Positions 1 through 8,930 of a stretch of 38,411 nt of DNA are shown in pieces. Each line of letters starts with the position of its first letter. Position 1 is the first letter of the stretch. A program made the translations under genes and the position numbers. The notes beneath the pieces were generated by a model, which was given only the letters and a program-made list of their open reading frames with translations, was not told the origin of the DNA and ran no database searches. The DNA is from Actinomycetota bacterium. GTDB taxonomy: Bacteria > Actinomycetota > Actinomycetes > Nanopelagicales > Nanopelagicaceae. Location: positions 1-38,411 of the forward strand of contig CANLHI010000009.1 in NCBI GenBank assembly GCA_947490845.1, in the 5' to 3' direction.

Positions 1-554
1 AGTGCCACCTGACCGGTCGTTGGGGCGAATGCACCAGCAAATGGAATTAGGCCACCTGATGTAAACGCGGCAGCGGAGGCGACTGCGGCCTGCACTGGGC
101 GCGCTTTGGTATGTTCAAATTGTCCAAGTTCATCGCGCAAATGCGCTTCTAACGGATCGCGCTCATGCATGGCAGTTGCAACCTGCAGCGCCAGGTCACG
201 ACTTAATCCACGATCAATATAAATCTGTTGTAGTTCTAGTAACTCTGATTCTGGATCAACTTTTAGATGCTCAATTTCAAGAAGTCGATCTGACTCTTCA
301 ATGTCATTCTGGGAACGCACTGAAACATACTCACCAACAGCCATAGACATCGCGCCAGCAACAATTCCAGCAGCACCTGCTGTAACAAGAAAACCTTGAG
401 AGTCGGCGCCTCCAATTTTTGCTGCAGTAATGCCAATCATTAAAGATGCGGTAGAGACCAACCCGTCATTTGCACCCAGCACGGCAGCGCGCAACCATCC
501 CGCTCTGTGAGTGCGGTGATGGAGATTGCGTTGGTATACATCTTCAAGTGCCAT
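1..554 (-). CDS. VIT1/CCC1 family metal ion transporter, 3' end beyond window
   Basis: This is an open frame of 184 codons from ATG at 554 running off the window edge, so the C-terminal part is missing. The N-terminal half has the VIT/CCC1 (DUF125) signatures: GANDGLVSTASLMIGI near residues 27-42 in the first membrane segment, and MAVGEYVSVRSQND after the second hydrophobic segment. A charged stretch rich in Glu and Leu (ESELLELQQIYIDRGL) follows, as in the cytoplasmic metal-binding region of these proteins. Family members export or sequester Fe2+ or Mn2+ across a membrane; the exact metal cannot be told here. It lies 23 bases downstream of lgt on the same strand but has its own promoter-like box six bases before the ATG, so it may be transcribed separately. 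Family assignment is firm; substrate is inference. Confidence 0.9.
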   Translation of the reverse strand, partial: MALEDVYQRNLHHRTHRAGWLRAAVLGANDGLVSTASLMIGITAAKIGGADSQGFLVTAGAAGIVAGAMSMAVGEYVSVRSQNDIEESDRLLEIEHLKVDPESELLELQQIYIDRGLSRDLALQVATAMHERDPLEAHLRDELGQFEHTKARPVQAAVASAAAFTSGGLIPFAGAFAPTTGQVA

Positions 555-560
555 GAGCAC

Positions 561-566
561 AGCCTA
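561..566 (-). promoter_or_regulatory. Candidate -10 box TAGGCT for a leaderless VIT transcript
   Basis: On the minus strand TAGGCT is followed by exactly six bases (GTGCTC) and then the ATG of the VIT gene, so transcription would start at or next to the A of ATG. There is no Shine-Dalgarno sequence. The same arrangement occurs before hisD, sepF and trpB in this window. The -35 region is not recognisable. Confidence 0.55.
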
Positions 567-577
567 CCTGATATAGA

Positions 578-1417
578 TTATTTTTCTTCGGCCAAAAGTA
601 TTGGCGTCTTGCGCTGTAATCGATAAAAAAGGAATAAACCTAGAGAGAGGATGGCAATACTGGTCCATTGATTAAGCCGCAGACCACCAATATCTTGAGC
701 AGCATCTATTCGCAATCCCTCAATAAAGAAGCGACCGAGTGAATATCCTGAGATATAAATGGCAAAGGTTGCACCATTTGCCCATCGTTTTCCAAAAATG
801 ATCAGCAGAATTGCTAAGGCTGCGCTCCAGATCGCTTCATATAGAAATGTCGGATGAAATGTTTCAAATAGACCATACCCACGCGGCCGATATTTGTATG
901 GAATTTCTAACCCCCACCAAGTATCTAGCGGGCGGCCAAAGAGCTCTGCATTAAACCAATTACCGAAACGACCTATTGCTTGGGCAAAGAGAATTCCTGG
1001 CGCTAACGCATCTAGAAAAACTGCAAAACTTGGCAACTCCATCTCTTTACGCAATCTGCGATATGAAACAAGCGCACCAAGGGCGCCAAGAGCGATAGCG
1101 CCCCAAATACCGAGACCGCCATTCCAAATCTTTAAAATTGCCAGTGGGTCACCGTTGGATCCAAAATATTGTTCTGGCGTAGTCATCACGTGATAGAGGC
1201 GTCCGCCAATTACTCCAGCTGGCACGGCAACTACTGCAACTTCTGCGACAACACCTTTTAGTTGCAGACCTTGCTTATCCCCTGCAGAAATTAACCGCTT
1301 ATCCCCTAGCCAAATGGCGAGGGCGATTCCCGCAATTATGCAAAGTGCATAAAAATGAAATGTCATTGGGCCGATAGCAACTTGCGACAGAGTCGGAGTC
1401 GGTATCGACTTAAGCAT
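578..1417 (-). CDS. lgt: Prolipoprotein diacylglyceryl transferase (Lgt)
   Basis: Lgt moves diacylglycerol from phosphatidylglycerol to the lipobox cysteine of prolipoproteins in the cytoplasmic membrane, the first step of lipoprotein maturation. The 279-residue protein has about seven hydrophobic segments. The Lgt signature GRFGNWFNAELFGRP lies at residues 149-163, with the conserved Arg150 and Asn153, and HPTFLYEAIW follows near residue 190. GGLGIWGA at 100-107 is the form usual in Actinobacteria. It is the last gene of the his-trp run: the upstream DsbA-like gene stops two bases before its ATG, and trpA-to-lgt linkage is common in Actinobacteria. LspA, the next enzyme in the pathway, is encoded at 17060-17542. 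Confidence 0.97.
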   Translation of the reverse strand: MLKSIPTPTLSQVAIGPMTFHFYALCIIAGIALAIWLGDKRLISAGDKQGLQLKGVVAEVAVVAVPAGVIGGRLYHVMTTPEQYFGSNGDPLAILKIWNGGLGIWGAIALGALGALVSYRRLRKEMELPSFAVFLDALAPGILFAQAIGRFGNWFNAELFGRPLDTWWGLEIPYKYRPRGYGLFETFHPTFLYEAIWSAALAILLIIFGKRWANGATFAIYISGYSLGRFFIEGLRIDAAQDIGGLRLNQWTSIAILSLGLFLFYRLQRKTPILLAEEK

Positions 1418-1419
1418 GG

Positions 1420-2100
1420 CTAGGCTTTTTCGATAGCAAGCATGAAATCACCCAGACTTGCATAGGCGGTATCGCGATCGATTTCTTTACCATTGATCAA
1501 AACGGTCGGAGTTGAGTTGATATTTCGCTGAGAACCTTCTTCGGCAACGTTATTCACCCAACCCTTATATTTATTGGTAGAGATGCACTTGTCATATTCG
1601 GGACTAGATATGCCAAGACCGAGACCAAGAGTTGAGAAATAAGAAGATGTCCATGCACCCGAGTTTTCACTAGGTTGGTTAGCCATCAAAGTTTTGTGAA
1701 GTTGCAAGAACTTTCCTTCATCGGCAGCGCACGCGGCGGCATTGGCTGCGATCTGTGATTCCCCGCCTAAGAATGAGAGCGTATGGAAAGCTACTTTTGC
1801 TTTCTTAGTTGTAATAAGTTCTTCAATGTATTCACCGGCGATGCTTTCAAAACGAGCACAAGCTGGGCATTGGAAATCTTCGTAAATTTCAATGAAAGGC
1901 ACACCAGTTAACTCTTTATTAAAGACTATGCCATATCCATCTTCAGCTGAAACGCTGGCAGGAATCGCAGCGCTGGTATCTGTCTGCTTGGAAAGTATCG
2001 TTGGAACAAGCATGATCAAGGCAACACCGACTACCACTGCAATTACTAAATTGCGTGTGAAATTATCTTTTCCGCCTGCTGGATTCTTTGCCTTTGACAT
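1420..2100 (-). CDS. Membrane-anchored DsbA-like thioredoxin-fold protein
   Basis: The protein has 226 residues. A short basic N-terminus and one membrane segment (about 16-37) suggest an extracytoplasmic protein held by an uncleaved anchor. A thioredoxin fold of the Thioredoxin_4/DsbA type follows, with the redox motif Cys78-Pro-Ala-Cys81 in EDFQCPAC and the cis-proline loop in NSTPTVLINGKE near residue 200. It should catalyse disulfide formation or isomerisation in exported proteins. The start two bases after the MauE-like stop has GGAG just upstream. The neighbouring MauE/DoxX protein with a CGC motif is the likely membrane redox partner (inference). No VKOR or DsbB homologue is visible in this window. 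Exact substrates are unknown. Confidence 0.9.
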   Translation of the reverse strand: MSKAKNPAGGKDNFTRNLVIAVVVGVALIMLVPTILSKQTDTSAAIPASVSAEDGYGIVFNKELTGVPFIEIYEDFQCPACARFESIAGEYIEELITTKKAKVAFHTLSFLGGESQIAANAAACAADEGKFLQLHKTLMANQPSENSGAWTSSYFSTLGLGLGISSPEYDKCISTNKYKGWVNNVAEEGSQRNINSTPTVLINGKEIDRDTAYASLGDFMLAIEKA

Positions 2101-2102
2101 TC

Positions 2103-2600
2103 TTACTCCACATCTCCTATTGCTTCTGAAATTTCTCTTGGCTTCTTATCTATAGAAAACTTAGTGAAAGGGTAGCGAACCAAATACGCTGCGAGAAATA
2201 CTAGGCCCAGATCTCTGAGAATTTCCTGAAGGTATCGTGTGTCCTCCGCCGCAACAGAGCCGCCCCCGCCAAAACAGCCACAATCGATATTCAAACCTTT
2301 TGCCCATGCCTGGGCGATAGCGATAATGAAGATAAACATTGTGAATCCACCAAGGGCAGCGGCCACGCGGGTCACTACGCCCAAGATTAAGAGCGCCCCC
2401 AGTGCAATCTCTACAGGTGGTAGAACCAGACCTAATATATTTGCGATTGAAATTGGCAGCATCTCGTATGAACGAACTGCCATTTGTGAAATATCAGGTT
2501 TATCAATTTTTAAATAGCCTGCTGCAAAGAGGACTCCCCCAAGTGTCAGCCTTGCGATAAGTCCAAGCCAAGGCTGCAACACTAAATGTTTATTCTTCAT
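2103..2600 (-). CDS. MauE/DoxX family membrane protein
   Basis: This is a 165-residue protein with four hydrophobic segments. It opens with the DoxX-like pattern RLTLGGVLFAAGYLKIDKPD at residues 17-36. The motif CGCFGGGG at 107-114 sits between the third and fourth segments, giving a Cys107/Cys109 pair. MauE-like proteins are paired with thioredoxin-fold partners in many bacteria and are thought to pass electrons in periplasmic disulfide chemistry. The DsbA-like gene directly downstream fits that pairing. Its ATG overlaps the trpA stop by four bases (ATGA), so the two are translationally coupled even though the functions look unrelated. The redox role is inferred from context. Confidence 0.85.
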   Translation of the reverse strand: MKNKHLVLQPWLGLIARLTLGGVLFAAGYLKIDKPDISQMAVRSYEMLPISIANILGLVLPPVEIALGALLILGVVTRVAAALGGFTMFIFIIAIAQAWAKGLNIDCGCFGGGGSVAAEDTRYLQEILRDLGLVFLAAYLVRYPFTKFSIDKKPREISEAIGDVE

Positions 2601-3394
2601 CGCCCCTCACGTACTCCCTTAGCTAATTCGCGCGCCAATTCAGTTACAGCGGCTAAACCAGTTTCCTCATCGGGTGCATCCTGTAGCGCTTTAATGAAAG
2701 CTGACCCAACAATTACGCCATCTGCATATGCTGCAACGCCTTTAGCTTGTTCTCGGGTAGATACACCTAGACCAACGGCTACGGGTAACGATGTAGTTTT
2801 ACGAACTCGCGCAACTAAATCTGCAGCCCCTGTTGAAACTGAAGTTCGCGCACCGGTTACTCCCATAACACTTGCCACGTAAACAAAGCCGCTGCACTTA
2901 GCGGTCACCTGCGCTAAACGAGCATCACTGGTACTTGGCGCAACCACATAAATCGGATTGATCGCAGAGTTATCAGTGGCACTTATCCATCCCTGTGATT
3001 CTTCAATAGTTAAATCAGGGGTGATCACACCCGATCCCCCATTTGCTGCAATGGCAGCCGAGAATTCTTTTACTCCATACTTTTCAATTGGATTCCAGTA
3101 AGTCATTACGACTGCTGGCACCTGCGCACTTGCTGTAGCCAGAGCCTGAAAAACTTCTGCCGCACCCGTTCCATTTTCTAGCGATGTGACAGCAGCTGCC
3201 TGGATCGTCGGGCCATCCATTACTGGATCGCTGTATGGAAAACCGATTTCAATTGCATCCACACCGCCAGCGATAAATGCCGCGATAACTCGTTGGCACC
3301 CTGCCTGAGATGGAAATCCCGCAGGGATGTAAGCGATTAGTGCTGCGCGATTTTCAGAGCGTACTTTTGTAAATAGATTATCTAAAGCAGTCAT
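2597..3394 (-). CDS. trpA: Tryptophan synthase alpha subunit
   Basis: TrpA cleaves indole-3-glycerol phosphate to indole and glyceraldehyde 3-phosphate, with indole channelled to TrpB. The 265-residue TIM barrel is full length. ALIAYIPAGFPS (18-29) and EIGFPYSDPVMDGPTIQ hold the catalytic Glu (in IEIGFP) and Asp (in SDPVMDGP). GVTGARTSVS and VGLGVSTREQ near residues 175-220 form the phosphate-binding loops. The ATG overlaps the trpB stop by one base (TAATG), and its own stop overlaps the MauE-like start. It is in the usual actinobacterial order trpC-trpB-trpA-lgt, here with two redox genes between trpA and lgt. Confidence 0.98.
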   Translation of the reverse strand: MTALDNLFTKVRSENRAALIAYIPAGFPSQAGCQRVIAAFIAGGVDAIEIGFPYSDPVMDGPTIQAAAVTSLENGTGAAEVFQALATASAQVPAVVMTYWNPIEKYGVKEFSAAIAANGGSGVITPDLTIEESQGWISATDNSAINPIYVVAPSTSDARLAQVTAKCSGFVYVASVMGVTGARTSVSTGAADLVARVRKTTSLPVAVGLGVSTREQAKGVAAYADGVIVGSAFIKALQDAPDEETGLAAVTELARELAKGVREGR

Positions 3395-4605
3395 TAACCC
3401 AGTGGAATTCCAAAGTAATCCGCTGCAGTGTTTACATCTTTATCACCACGACCAGAGAGATTGATGACGATAATCGCATCCTTGCCAAGCTCATTACCGA
3501 CTTGGAGCGCACCCGCCAAAGCATGCGCTGTTTCAATCGCTGGGATTATGCCCTCTGTTTTACATAACAAAGCAAAGGCATGCATCGCCTGCTCATCGGT
3601 TATTGCGCGGTATTCGGCGCGACCAATGTCATGTAGATATGCATGTTCTGGACCTACACCTGGATAATCAAGGCCAGCAGAAATCGAATGTGACTCGACA
3701 GTTTGTCCATTTGCATCTTGAAGAACATAAGAACGAGTTCCGTGCAGCACACCAGGTGATCCACCAGAAATAGTTGCGGCATGTCGGCCAGTTTCGACTC
3801 CGTCACCACCCGCCTCTAGACCAATTAAGCGAACTGATGGATCGGAAATAAAGCGATGGAAAATTCCGATGGCATTTGATCCACCACCAACACATGCCAT
3901 AACCACATCTGGAAGTCGTCCAGTTAAGGCAATTACTTGTTCACGTGTTTCTTCACCGATAATTTTATGAAAATCCCTAACCATGGTTGGGAATGGATGC
4001 GGACCGGCCACAGTACCTAATAAATAATGCGTAGTTTCGACATTTGTAACCCAGTCGCGCATCGCTTCGTTGATCGCATCTTTGAGAGTGCGTGAACCAG
4101 AAGTTACTGGAACAACTTCGGCGCCGAGTAATTTCATGCGGGCAACGTTTAACGCTTGACGCTTGGTATCTTCTTCTCCCATATAGACAACACATTCAAG
4201 CCCCATCAGCGCAGCAGCCGTTGCAGATGCAACTCCGTGTTGGCCTGCGCCAGTTTCGGCAATGATTCGCTTTTTCCCCATACGTTTAGTCAGCAGCGCT
4301 TGGCCAAGAACATTGTTGATCTTGTGGCTACCTGTGTGATTTAAATCTTCACGTTTCAAAATTATTCGAGCACCACCGGCATGCTCTGCAAATCGTTTTG
4401 CTTCAGTAATAATGCTTGGGCGGCCCGAGTATGTGCGGTGAAGTTCGGCTAGCTCTGCTCTAAATTCTGGATCAAGTTGTGAAGTGCGATGCGCTTCTTC
4501 AAGTTCCTCAAGCGCACCAATCAGCGCTTCCGGTACAAAGCGACCACCGTATGGACCGAAGTGGCCCAAAATCTGCGAAACACCAATCTGCGGCTCAGTA
4601 GTCAT
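3394..4605 (-). CDS. trpB: Tryptophan synthase beta subunit
   Basis: TrpB condenses indole with serine to tryptophan using PLP. The 403-residue length is normal. The PLP lysine lies in [31 protein letters not shown] is the TrpB1 signature containing the catalytic Glu; GGGSNAIG is the phosphate-binding glycine loop; and GRGDKD closes the C-terminus. There is no Shine-Dalgarno before the ATG at 4605. Instead TAGGCT lies exactly six bases upstream and begins with the TAG stop of trpC, so trpB may have an extra leaderless promoter inside the operon. TrpA follows with a one-base overlap. Confidence 0.98.
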   Translation of the reverse strand: MTTEPQIGVSQILGHFGPYGGRFVPEALIGALEELEEAHRTSQLDPEFRAELAELHRTYSGRPSIITEAKRFAEHAGGARIILKREDLNHTGSHKINNVLGQALLTKRMGKKRIIAETGAGQHGVASATAAALMGLECVVYMGEEDTKRQALNVARMKLLGAEVVPVTSGSRTLKDAINEAMRDWVTNVETTHYLLGTVAGPHPFPTMVRDFHKIIGEETREQVIALTGRLPDVVMACVGGGSNAIGIFHRFISDPSVRLIGLEAGGDGVETGRHAATISGGSPGVLHGTRSYVLQDANGQTVESHSISAGLDYPGVGPEHAYLHDIGRAEYRAITDEQAMHAFALLCKTEGIIPAIETAHALAGALQVGNELGKDAIIVINLSGRGDKDVNTAADYFGIPLG

Positions 4606-4611
4606 TCTTCA

Positions 4612-4617
4612 AGCCTA
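4612..4617 (-). promoter_or_regulatory. Candidate internal -10 box TAGGCT before trpB
   Basis: Minus-strand TAGGCT, then TGAAGA, then the trpB ATG. The first three bases are the trpC stop codon. The geometry is identical to the boxes before hisD and the VIT gene. It could give a leaderless trpBA-lgt transcript independent of the his promoter. Confidence 0.45.
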
Positions 4618-5388
4618 CCCTTGACCTAATAACTTGCGCATGGCCAATTTGGTATCCCCCGATGTGACAAGGGCTTCACCTACCAAGATCGCGTTCGCGC
4701 CAGCGCTCTGGGCAAATTCCACATCCGCACGAGAGGCGATGCCGGATTCAGCCACACGAACAATTGATGGTGGAATCCGGGGAATCAAGTCAGCGAATGC
4801 TTCCTGGCTAACTTCCAAAGTCTTTAAATTCCGTGAATTGACCCCAACAATTTTTGGTGAGATTTCCAAGGCACGTTCTAATTCATCGGCGGTATGAACT
4901 TCAATTAGTGAAGCCATACCAAGTTCGGTTGCAACATCGTAGAAATCTCTTAGCTGACTCTTAGATAGTGCCGCCACAATTAGCAGAACTAAATCTGCAC
5001 CATAAGCACGCGCTTCAAAAAATTGGTATTCATCAATCATAAAATCTTTACGAAGAACAGGAATGGTGACTCGCGCGCGAACCGCCGCCAAGTCTGCCAG
5101 AGAGCCTTTAAACCTACGTTCTTCAGTTAGAACGCTAATTACACTTGCACCTGCTACCTGATATTGCTCGGCCAAAGCTGCTGGATCGGCAATGGTTGAT
5201 AGTTCACCCTTGCTAGGTGATGAACGTTTTACTTCGGCGATAACTTTCATCTGCTCGCCAAGTAGCGCCCCGTATGCATCAAGTGCGCTAGGTGATTGTG
5301 ACATTTGTTCGTGAATTTGGCTAAGTGGCTTACGTCGCCTTGCTAAATCTTCGCGAACGCCTTCTATGATCGAATCAAGAACGCTCAC
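4615..5388 (-). CDS. trpC: Indole-3-glycerol phosphate synthase
   Basis: TrpC closes the indole ring, turning carboxyphenylamino-deoxyribulose phosphate into indole-3-glycerol phosphate. The 257-residue single-domain barrel has IAEVKRSSPSKG (about 50-61), LRKDFMIDEYQFFEARAYGAD (catalytic Lys and Glu), VGVNSRNLKTLEV and VAESGI, all in normal order. It is not fused to TrpF, which is significant because no separate trpF is seen in the window. The start is GTG at 5388, and GTGA overlaps the stop of the small upstream gene by four bases, so translation is probably coupled. Confidence 0.98.
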   Translation of the reverse strand: MSVLDSIIEGVREDLARRRKPLSQIHEQMSQSPSALDAYGALLGEQMKVIAEVKRSSPSKGELSTIADPAALAEQYQVAGASVISVLTEERRFKGSLADLAAVRARVTIPVLRKDFMIDEYQFFEARAYGADLVLLIVAALSKSQLRDFYDVATELGMASLIEVHTADELERALEISPKIVGVNSRNLKTLEVSQEAFADLIPRIPPSIVRVAESGIASRADVEFAQSAGANAILVGEALVTSGDTKLAMRKLLGQG

Positions 5389-5558
5389 TTTTCACCTGAT
5401 TCATGTGTGGGATCAATACCGTTATCAAGTGCGCTCCACGGGGTGTGCGTCTTCGGCTTTCGTTCATACCGGGTAGAAAGCTTAAATCGTTTGGAAATAA
5501 GAAAAACTAAAACCATTATGACAATAATGGAGAAGAGCATTGGTGCAAGATCCGACAT
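5385..5558 (-). CDS. 57-aa Trp-operon-associated membrane protein, minimal form
   Basis: This small gene lies between trpE and trpC. ATG at 5558 directly follows the trpE stop, and its TGA overlaps the trpC GTG by four bases, which strongly supports translation. The product begins MSDLAPMLFSIIVIMVLVFL, a single membrane segment (about 5-22), followed by a basic region and the tail RYERKPKTHTPWSALDNGIDPT. That tail resembles the C-terminus of the actinobacterial tryptophan-associated transmembrane proteins (Trp_oprn_chp, TIGR02234), which end in RYER ... W-ALD-G-DPT and sit at the same place between trpE and trpC. Those proteins are usually around 200 residues with several membrane segments, so this one looks reduced to the last segment and tail. 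Function is unknown even for the full-length family; the family link is by recalled motif and position. Confidence 0.85.
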   Translation of the reverse strand: MSDLAPMLFSIIVIMVLVFLISKRFKLSTRYERKPKTHTPWSALDNGIDPTHESGEK

Positions 5559-7043
5559 TTACTTCTGCTTCAATCTATTGGCTGCGCTAATGGCGCCAAG
5601 CAGCGCCGCCGCCTTATTTAAACATTCTTGATTTTCAGATTCAGGGTCAGAGTCGGCAACAACTCCGGCTCCAGCCTGCACATATGCCATACCACCGTGA
5701 ATCAGCGCGGTACGAATTGCGATACAGGTATCGATGTTGCCAGTGAAATCTAGATAACCGATAGCACCGCCATAAAGTCCACGACGAGTTGGCTCCAACT
5801 CTTCAATGATTTCCATAGCACGTGGCTTAGGTGCACCCGATAAAGTCCCCGCTGGGAAGACTGCAAATAGCGCATCCACCGGTGATTTATCGGCAGCAAG
5901 TTCGCCAATCACCGTGGAAACGATATGCATAACATGTGAATATCTTTCAATGTGCATGAAATCTATTACTTCTACTGTTCCAGGCGAGCAGATGCGACCG
6001 AGATCATTACGACCTAAATCAACTAGCATCAAATGTTCTGCGCGCTCTTTAGGATCTGCCAATAGCTCTTCACCTAAGCGGTGATCTTCTTCGGCAGATG
6101 CCGACCGCTTACGTGTGCCAGCAATTGGATGCACCATTACTTCTTTGGCGGTGACTTTAACTAGCGCCTCTGGACTAGAGCCAACAACCTCGATGCCATC
6201 GGTAAATCGGAATAAATACATGTATGGACTGGGATTATGAAGTCGTAACATCCGATAAACCTCAAGGGCATCGGCGCTACATTCCATCGCAAATCTTTGT
6301 GACAATACGATTTGAAAAGCCTCGCCTGAGACAATCTCTTCTTTAGCCTGCAAAATCTTAGAAATATATTCTTCTCCGCTGATATTGCGTGAAAATTCTG
6401 GCTGCTCTTTGCTCGGTAATTCATCGACATAGCCAGGAAGTGAACCTTGAAGATCAGATTGCATCCGATCTAAACGCGATTGCGCATCAGCAAATGCTTG
6501 ATCAATCCGTTCACCGCTACCATCCCAATTGATGGCATTGGCGATTAGCGTGATCGTTCCTTCAGCGTGATCCATAACCGCTAGATCGCTCGTTAACATA
6601 AAGGCTAATTCCGGTAGAGCGATATCTTTCTTGCTAAGTGATGGCAATTTCTCTAACCGGCGCACAGAGTCATAACCCATATAACCAACTAGCCCACCTG
6701 TAAGCGGTGGGAGTCCTTCGATTTTTGGTGATCGCAGATGCGCAGCAGATAAGGCAAGGGCATCAAGTGGATCAATTCCAACTGGTGCACCAGCAGGCGT
6801 TGTTCCAACCCAAATCGCTTTTCCATCTTTTTCACTTAAAGTCGCTTGGCTGTTAGCTCCAATAAATGAGTAACGTGACCAGGCTCCCCCATGTTCGGCT
6901 GATTCAAGTAAGAAGGTAGATGGCGCGTTCTTGGCAAGTTTGCGATAAATGCCAAGTGGCGTCTCGCTATCGGCTAAGAGTTTGCGATAAACCGGAATAA
7001 CGTTAAAACTCTTGGCGTATTCACGAAATTCTTCGATATTCAT
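5559..7043 (-). CDS. trpE: Anthranilate synthase component I
   Basis: TrpE makes anthranilate from chorismate using ammonia supplied by a TrpG partner, which is not in this window. From ATG at 7043 the protein has 494 residues, normal for the family. TFLLESAE near residue 38 is the LLES motif of the tryptophan feedback site. The chorismate-binding domain shows [48 protein letters not shown] and [14 protein letters not shown]. An in-frame start at 7091 is possible, but the 7043 ATG overlaps the hisI stop as ATGA, has a G-rich stretch upstream and gives the usual N-terminus ([20 protein letters not shown]), so it is preferred. The location directly after hisI joins the his and trp genes into one run. 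Confidence 0.97.
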   Translation of the reverse strand: MNIEEFREYAKSFNVIPVYRKLLADSETPLGIYRKLAKNAPSTFLLESAEHGGAWSRYSFIGANSQATLSEKDGKAIWVGTTPAGAPVGIDPLDALALSAAHLRSPKIEGLPPLTGGLVGYMGYDSVRRLEKLPSLSKKDIALPELAFMLTSDLAVMDHAEGTITLIANAINWDGSGERIDQAFADAQSRLDRMQSDLQGSLPGYVDELPSKEQPEFSRNISGEEYISKILQAKEEIVSGEAFQIVLSQRFAMECSADALEVYRMLRLHNPSPYMYLFRFTDGIEVVGSSPEALVKVTAKEVMVHPIAGTRKRSASAEEDHRLGEELLADPKERAEHLMLVDLGRNDLGRICSPGTVEVIDFMHIERYSHVMHIVSTVIGELAADKSPVDALFAVFPAGTLSGAPKPRAMEIIEELEPTRRGLYGGAIGYLDFTGNIDTCIAIRTALIHGGMAYVQAGAGVVADSDPESENQECLNKAAALLGAISAANRLKQK

Positions 7044-7402
7044 TTCTTGCCCCCGGTTTCGGAAGAAAGTGAAATCGGATTGTGGAAACAAGAATTCTCA
7101 CCGGTGTGACAGGCGGCTCCAACTTGTTCAACCTGCAACAGCAGCGCATCGCCGTCACAATCTAAAGAAATAGAAATGACTTTTTGGGTGTGGCCAGATG
7201 TTGCACCTTTCTCCCAGATCTCGCTTCGACTGCGGCTCCAATATGTGGCTCGGCCAGTATCTATTGTTATGGCAAGTGATTGAGCGTTCATATAGGCAAG
7301 CATTAATACTTCACCTGATTTGTAATCCTGAGCGATCGTTGGAATCAATTCTGCAGAATTTTTCAGGCGCGCTGCAACATCATCTGGAAGGTGCACGCTC
7401 AT
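7040..7402 (-). CDS. hisI: Phosphoribosyl-AMP cyclohydrolase (monofunctional HisI)
   Basis: HisI opens the adenine ring of phosphoribosyl-AMP, the third step of histidine synthesis. The 120-residue length matches a stand-alone cyclohydrolase with no HisE pyrophosphohydrolase domain. Characteristic motifs are [46 protein letters not shown] (metal-binding Asp/Cys residues) and [10 protein letters not shown] (zinc Cys and His). It starts 14 bases after hisF and overlaps trpE by four bases. hisE and hisG must be elsewhere. Confidence 0.97.
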   Translation of the reverse strand: MSVHLPDDVAARLKNSAELIPTIAQDYKSGEVLMLAYMNAQSLAITIDTGRATYWSRSRSEIWEKGATSGHTQKVISISLDCDGDALLLQVEQVGAACHTGENSCFHNPISLSSETGGKK

Positions 7403-7416
7403 GGTTACATTCTGCC

Positions 7417-8190
7417 TTAGACGGCTGTGTTGGTGCGAATGGAATATCCCTGGGCGCTCAGGTACTTCTTAACATCGCTAATTCGATGGACTCCGAAGTG
7501 AAAAACACTTGCCGCAAGCAACGCATCAGCCCCGGCATCTAGGGCTGCTGCAAAATCTTCTAGAGATCCCGCTCCGCCGCTGGCAATTAACGGGACCTTT
7601 GAGATGGCGCGAACTGCCGTAATCATTCCAATGTCATAGCCAGCACGAGTGCCATCGGCATCCATAGAGTTAAGTAAAATTTCACCCGCACCGAGTGTGC
7701 ATGCCTTTTCAACCCAAGCAAGCGCATCAAGTCCCGCACTCTGACGACCACCGTGAGTCGTAACTTCAAAACCTGATTCAGTGCGCGCTCTGCGTGCATC
7801 AATAGATATGACTAATACTTGTGAGCCGAAACGATCAGCAATTTCTGCAATTAACTCTGGGCGCGCTATCGCCGAAGTATTAATAGAAACTTTATCGGCG
7901 CCAGCTCTTAACAAGCGATCCACATCTTCAACAGTCCGGATACCACCCCCGACAGTTAACGGAATAAATACTTGCTCCGCAGTCTTGCGAACAACATCCA
8001 AGGTCATTTCGCGATCTGAGCTACTGGCAGAAATATCTAAGAAGGTAAGTTCATCGGCGCCTTCTGCGTTATAAAGCGAAGCCATTTCAACAGGATCGCC
8101 AGCATCAACAAGATCTGTGAAGTTAACTCCCTTTACAACGCGACCATCAGTGACATCTAAACAAGGAATGATGCGGATTGATAGCGCCAT
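7417..8190 (-). CDS. hisF: Imidazole glycerol phosphate synthase cyclase subunit
   Basis: HisF joins PRFAR with ammonia from HisH to give imidazole glycerol phosphate and AICAR. The 257-residue barrel has [18 protein letters not shown] at the N-terminus (catalytic Asp in CLDV), the phosphate loop [27 protein letters not shown], and [12 protein letters not shown] with the second catalytic Asp region around [10 protein letters not shown]. Its ATG shares one base with the stop of priA, so translation is coupled. The partner glutaminase hisH lies one gene upstream. Confidence 0.98.
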   Translation of the reverse strand: MALSIRIIPCLDVTDGRVVKGVNFTDLVDAGDPVEMASLYNAEGADELTFLDISASSSDREMTLDVVRKTAEQVFIPLTVGGGIRTVEDVDRLLRAGADKVSINTSAIARPELIAEIADRFGSQVLVISIDARRARTESGFEVTTHGGRQSAGLDALAWVEKACTLGAGEILLNSMDADGTRAGYDIGMITAVRAISKVPLIASGGAGSLEDFAAALDAGADALLAASVFHFGVHRISDVKKYLSAQGYSIRTNTAV

Positions 8191-8930
8191 TAATTTGCAC
8201 CCTTAGTGAGAGCCAGTGCCTCTTCTAGCGTGAACGCTCCGGCGTAAAGTGCTTTACCAACTATCGCGCCTTCAACTCCAATTTGATGCAAGGCGGAAAG
8301 CGCTGCGATGTCGGCAAGAGATGAAATTCCGCCACTTGCCACAACTGGTTGGTTGGTAACTGCGCAAACTTCTCTAAGTAGTTCTAGGTTTGGTCCTTGC
8401 AGGGTTCCATCTTTCGTAACATCTGTAACAACATATCGGGCACATCCATCTCGTTCTAACCGTTCAAGTGTTTCAAACAAATCGCCACCTTCCTGAGTCC
8501 ATCCGCGGGCAGCCAAAACGTGGCCACGAACATCTAGACCAACAGCGATTCGATCACCATGTTCGGCGATAATGCGCGAAGTCCACTCGGGATTTTCCAG
8601 TGCGGCAGTTCCTAAATTCACACGACGACATCCAGTTGCCAAAGCGCGCTTCAATGATTCGTCATCTCGGATTCCGCCAGAGAGCTCAACTTTTATATCC
8701 AGGCGGCCGACGACCTCAGCAAGCAGCGCACTGTTATCTCCGCGACCAAAGGCGGCATCTAAATCGACCAGGTGTAACCATTCAGCACCCGAACTTTGAA
8801 ATTCTAAAGCGACTTCGAGTGGCGCACCATAAATACTCTCACGTGCAAGTTCGCCCTGCACCAGCCGCACTGCTTTTCCATCCTTAACATCCACAGCAGG
8901 AAGCAGTTCTAAGTAATTTGAGTTATTCAT
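8190..8930 (-). CDS. priA: Bifunctional phosphoribosyl isomerase A (HisA/TrpF activity)
   Basis: PriA isomerises ProFAR for histidine and, in Actinobacteria, phosphoribosyl anthranilate for tryptophan. The 246-residue barrel has Asp14 in LLPAVDV, Arg22 in VRLVQG, the segment [16 protein letters not shown], and [12 protein letters not shown] with Arg142 and Trp144. This Arg-x-Trp pair matches the loop residues of known PriA enzymes that switch between the two substrates; HisA-only enzymes typically lack the Arg. [13 protein letters not shown] carries the second catalytic Asp. The absence of any trpF in a run holding trpE, trpC, trpB and trpA supports the dual role. Stop overlaps: hisH above by four bases, hisF below by one. 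Confidence 0.95.
   Translation of the reverse strand: MNNSNYLELLPAVDVKDGKAVRLVQGELARESIYGAPLEVALEFQSSGAEWLHLVDLDAAFGRGDNSALLAEVVGRLDIKVELSGGIRDDESLKRALATGCRRVNLGTAALENPEWTSRIIAEHGDRIAVGLDVRGHVLAARGWTQEGGDLFETLERLERDGCARYVVTDVTKDGTLQGPNLELLREVCAVTNQPVVASGGISSLADIAALSALHQIGVEGAIVGKALYAGAFTLEEALALTKGAN

Noticed and set aside
7044..7091. Longer trpE start at 7091
   Set aside because: It would overlap hisI by 52 bases and add residues not found in TrpE; the ATG at 7043 overlaps the hisI stop as ATGA.
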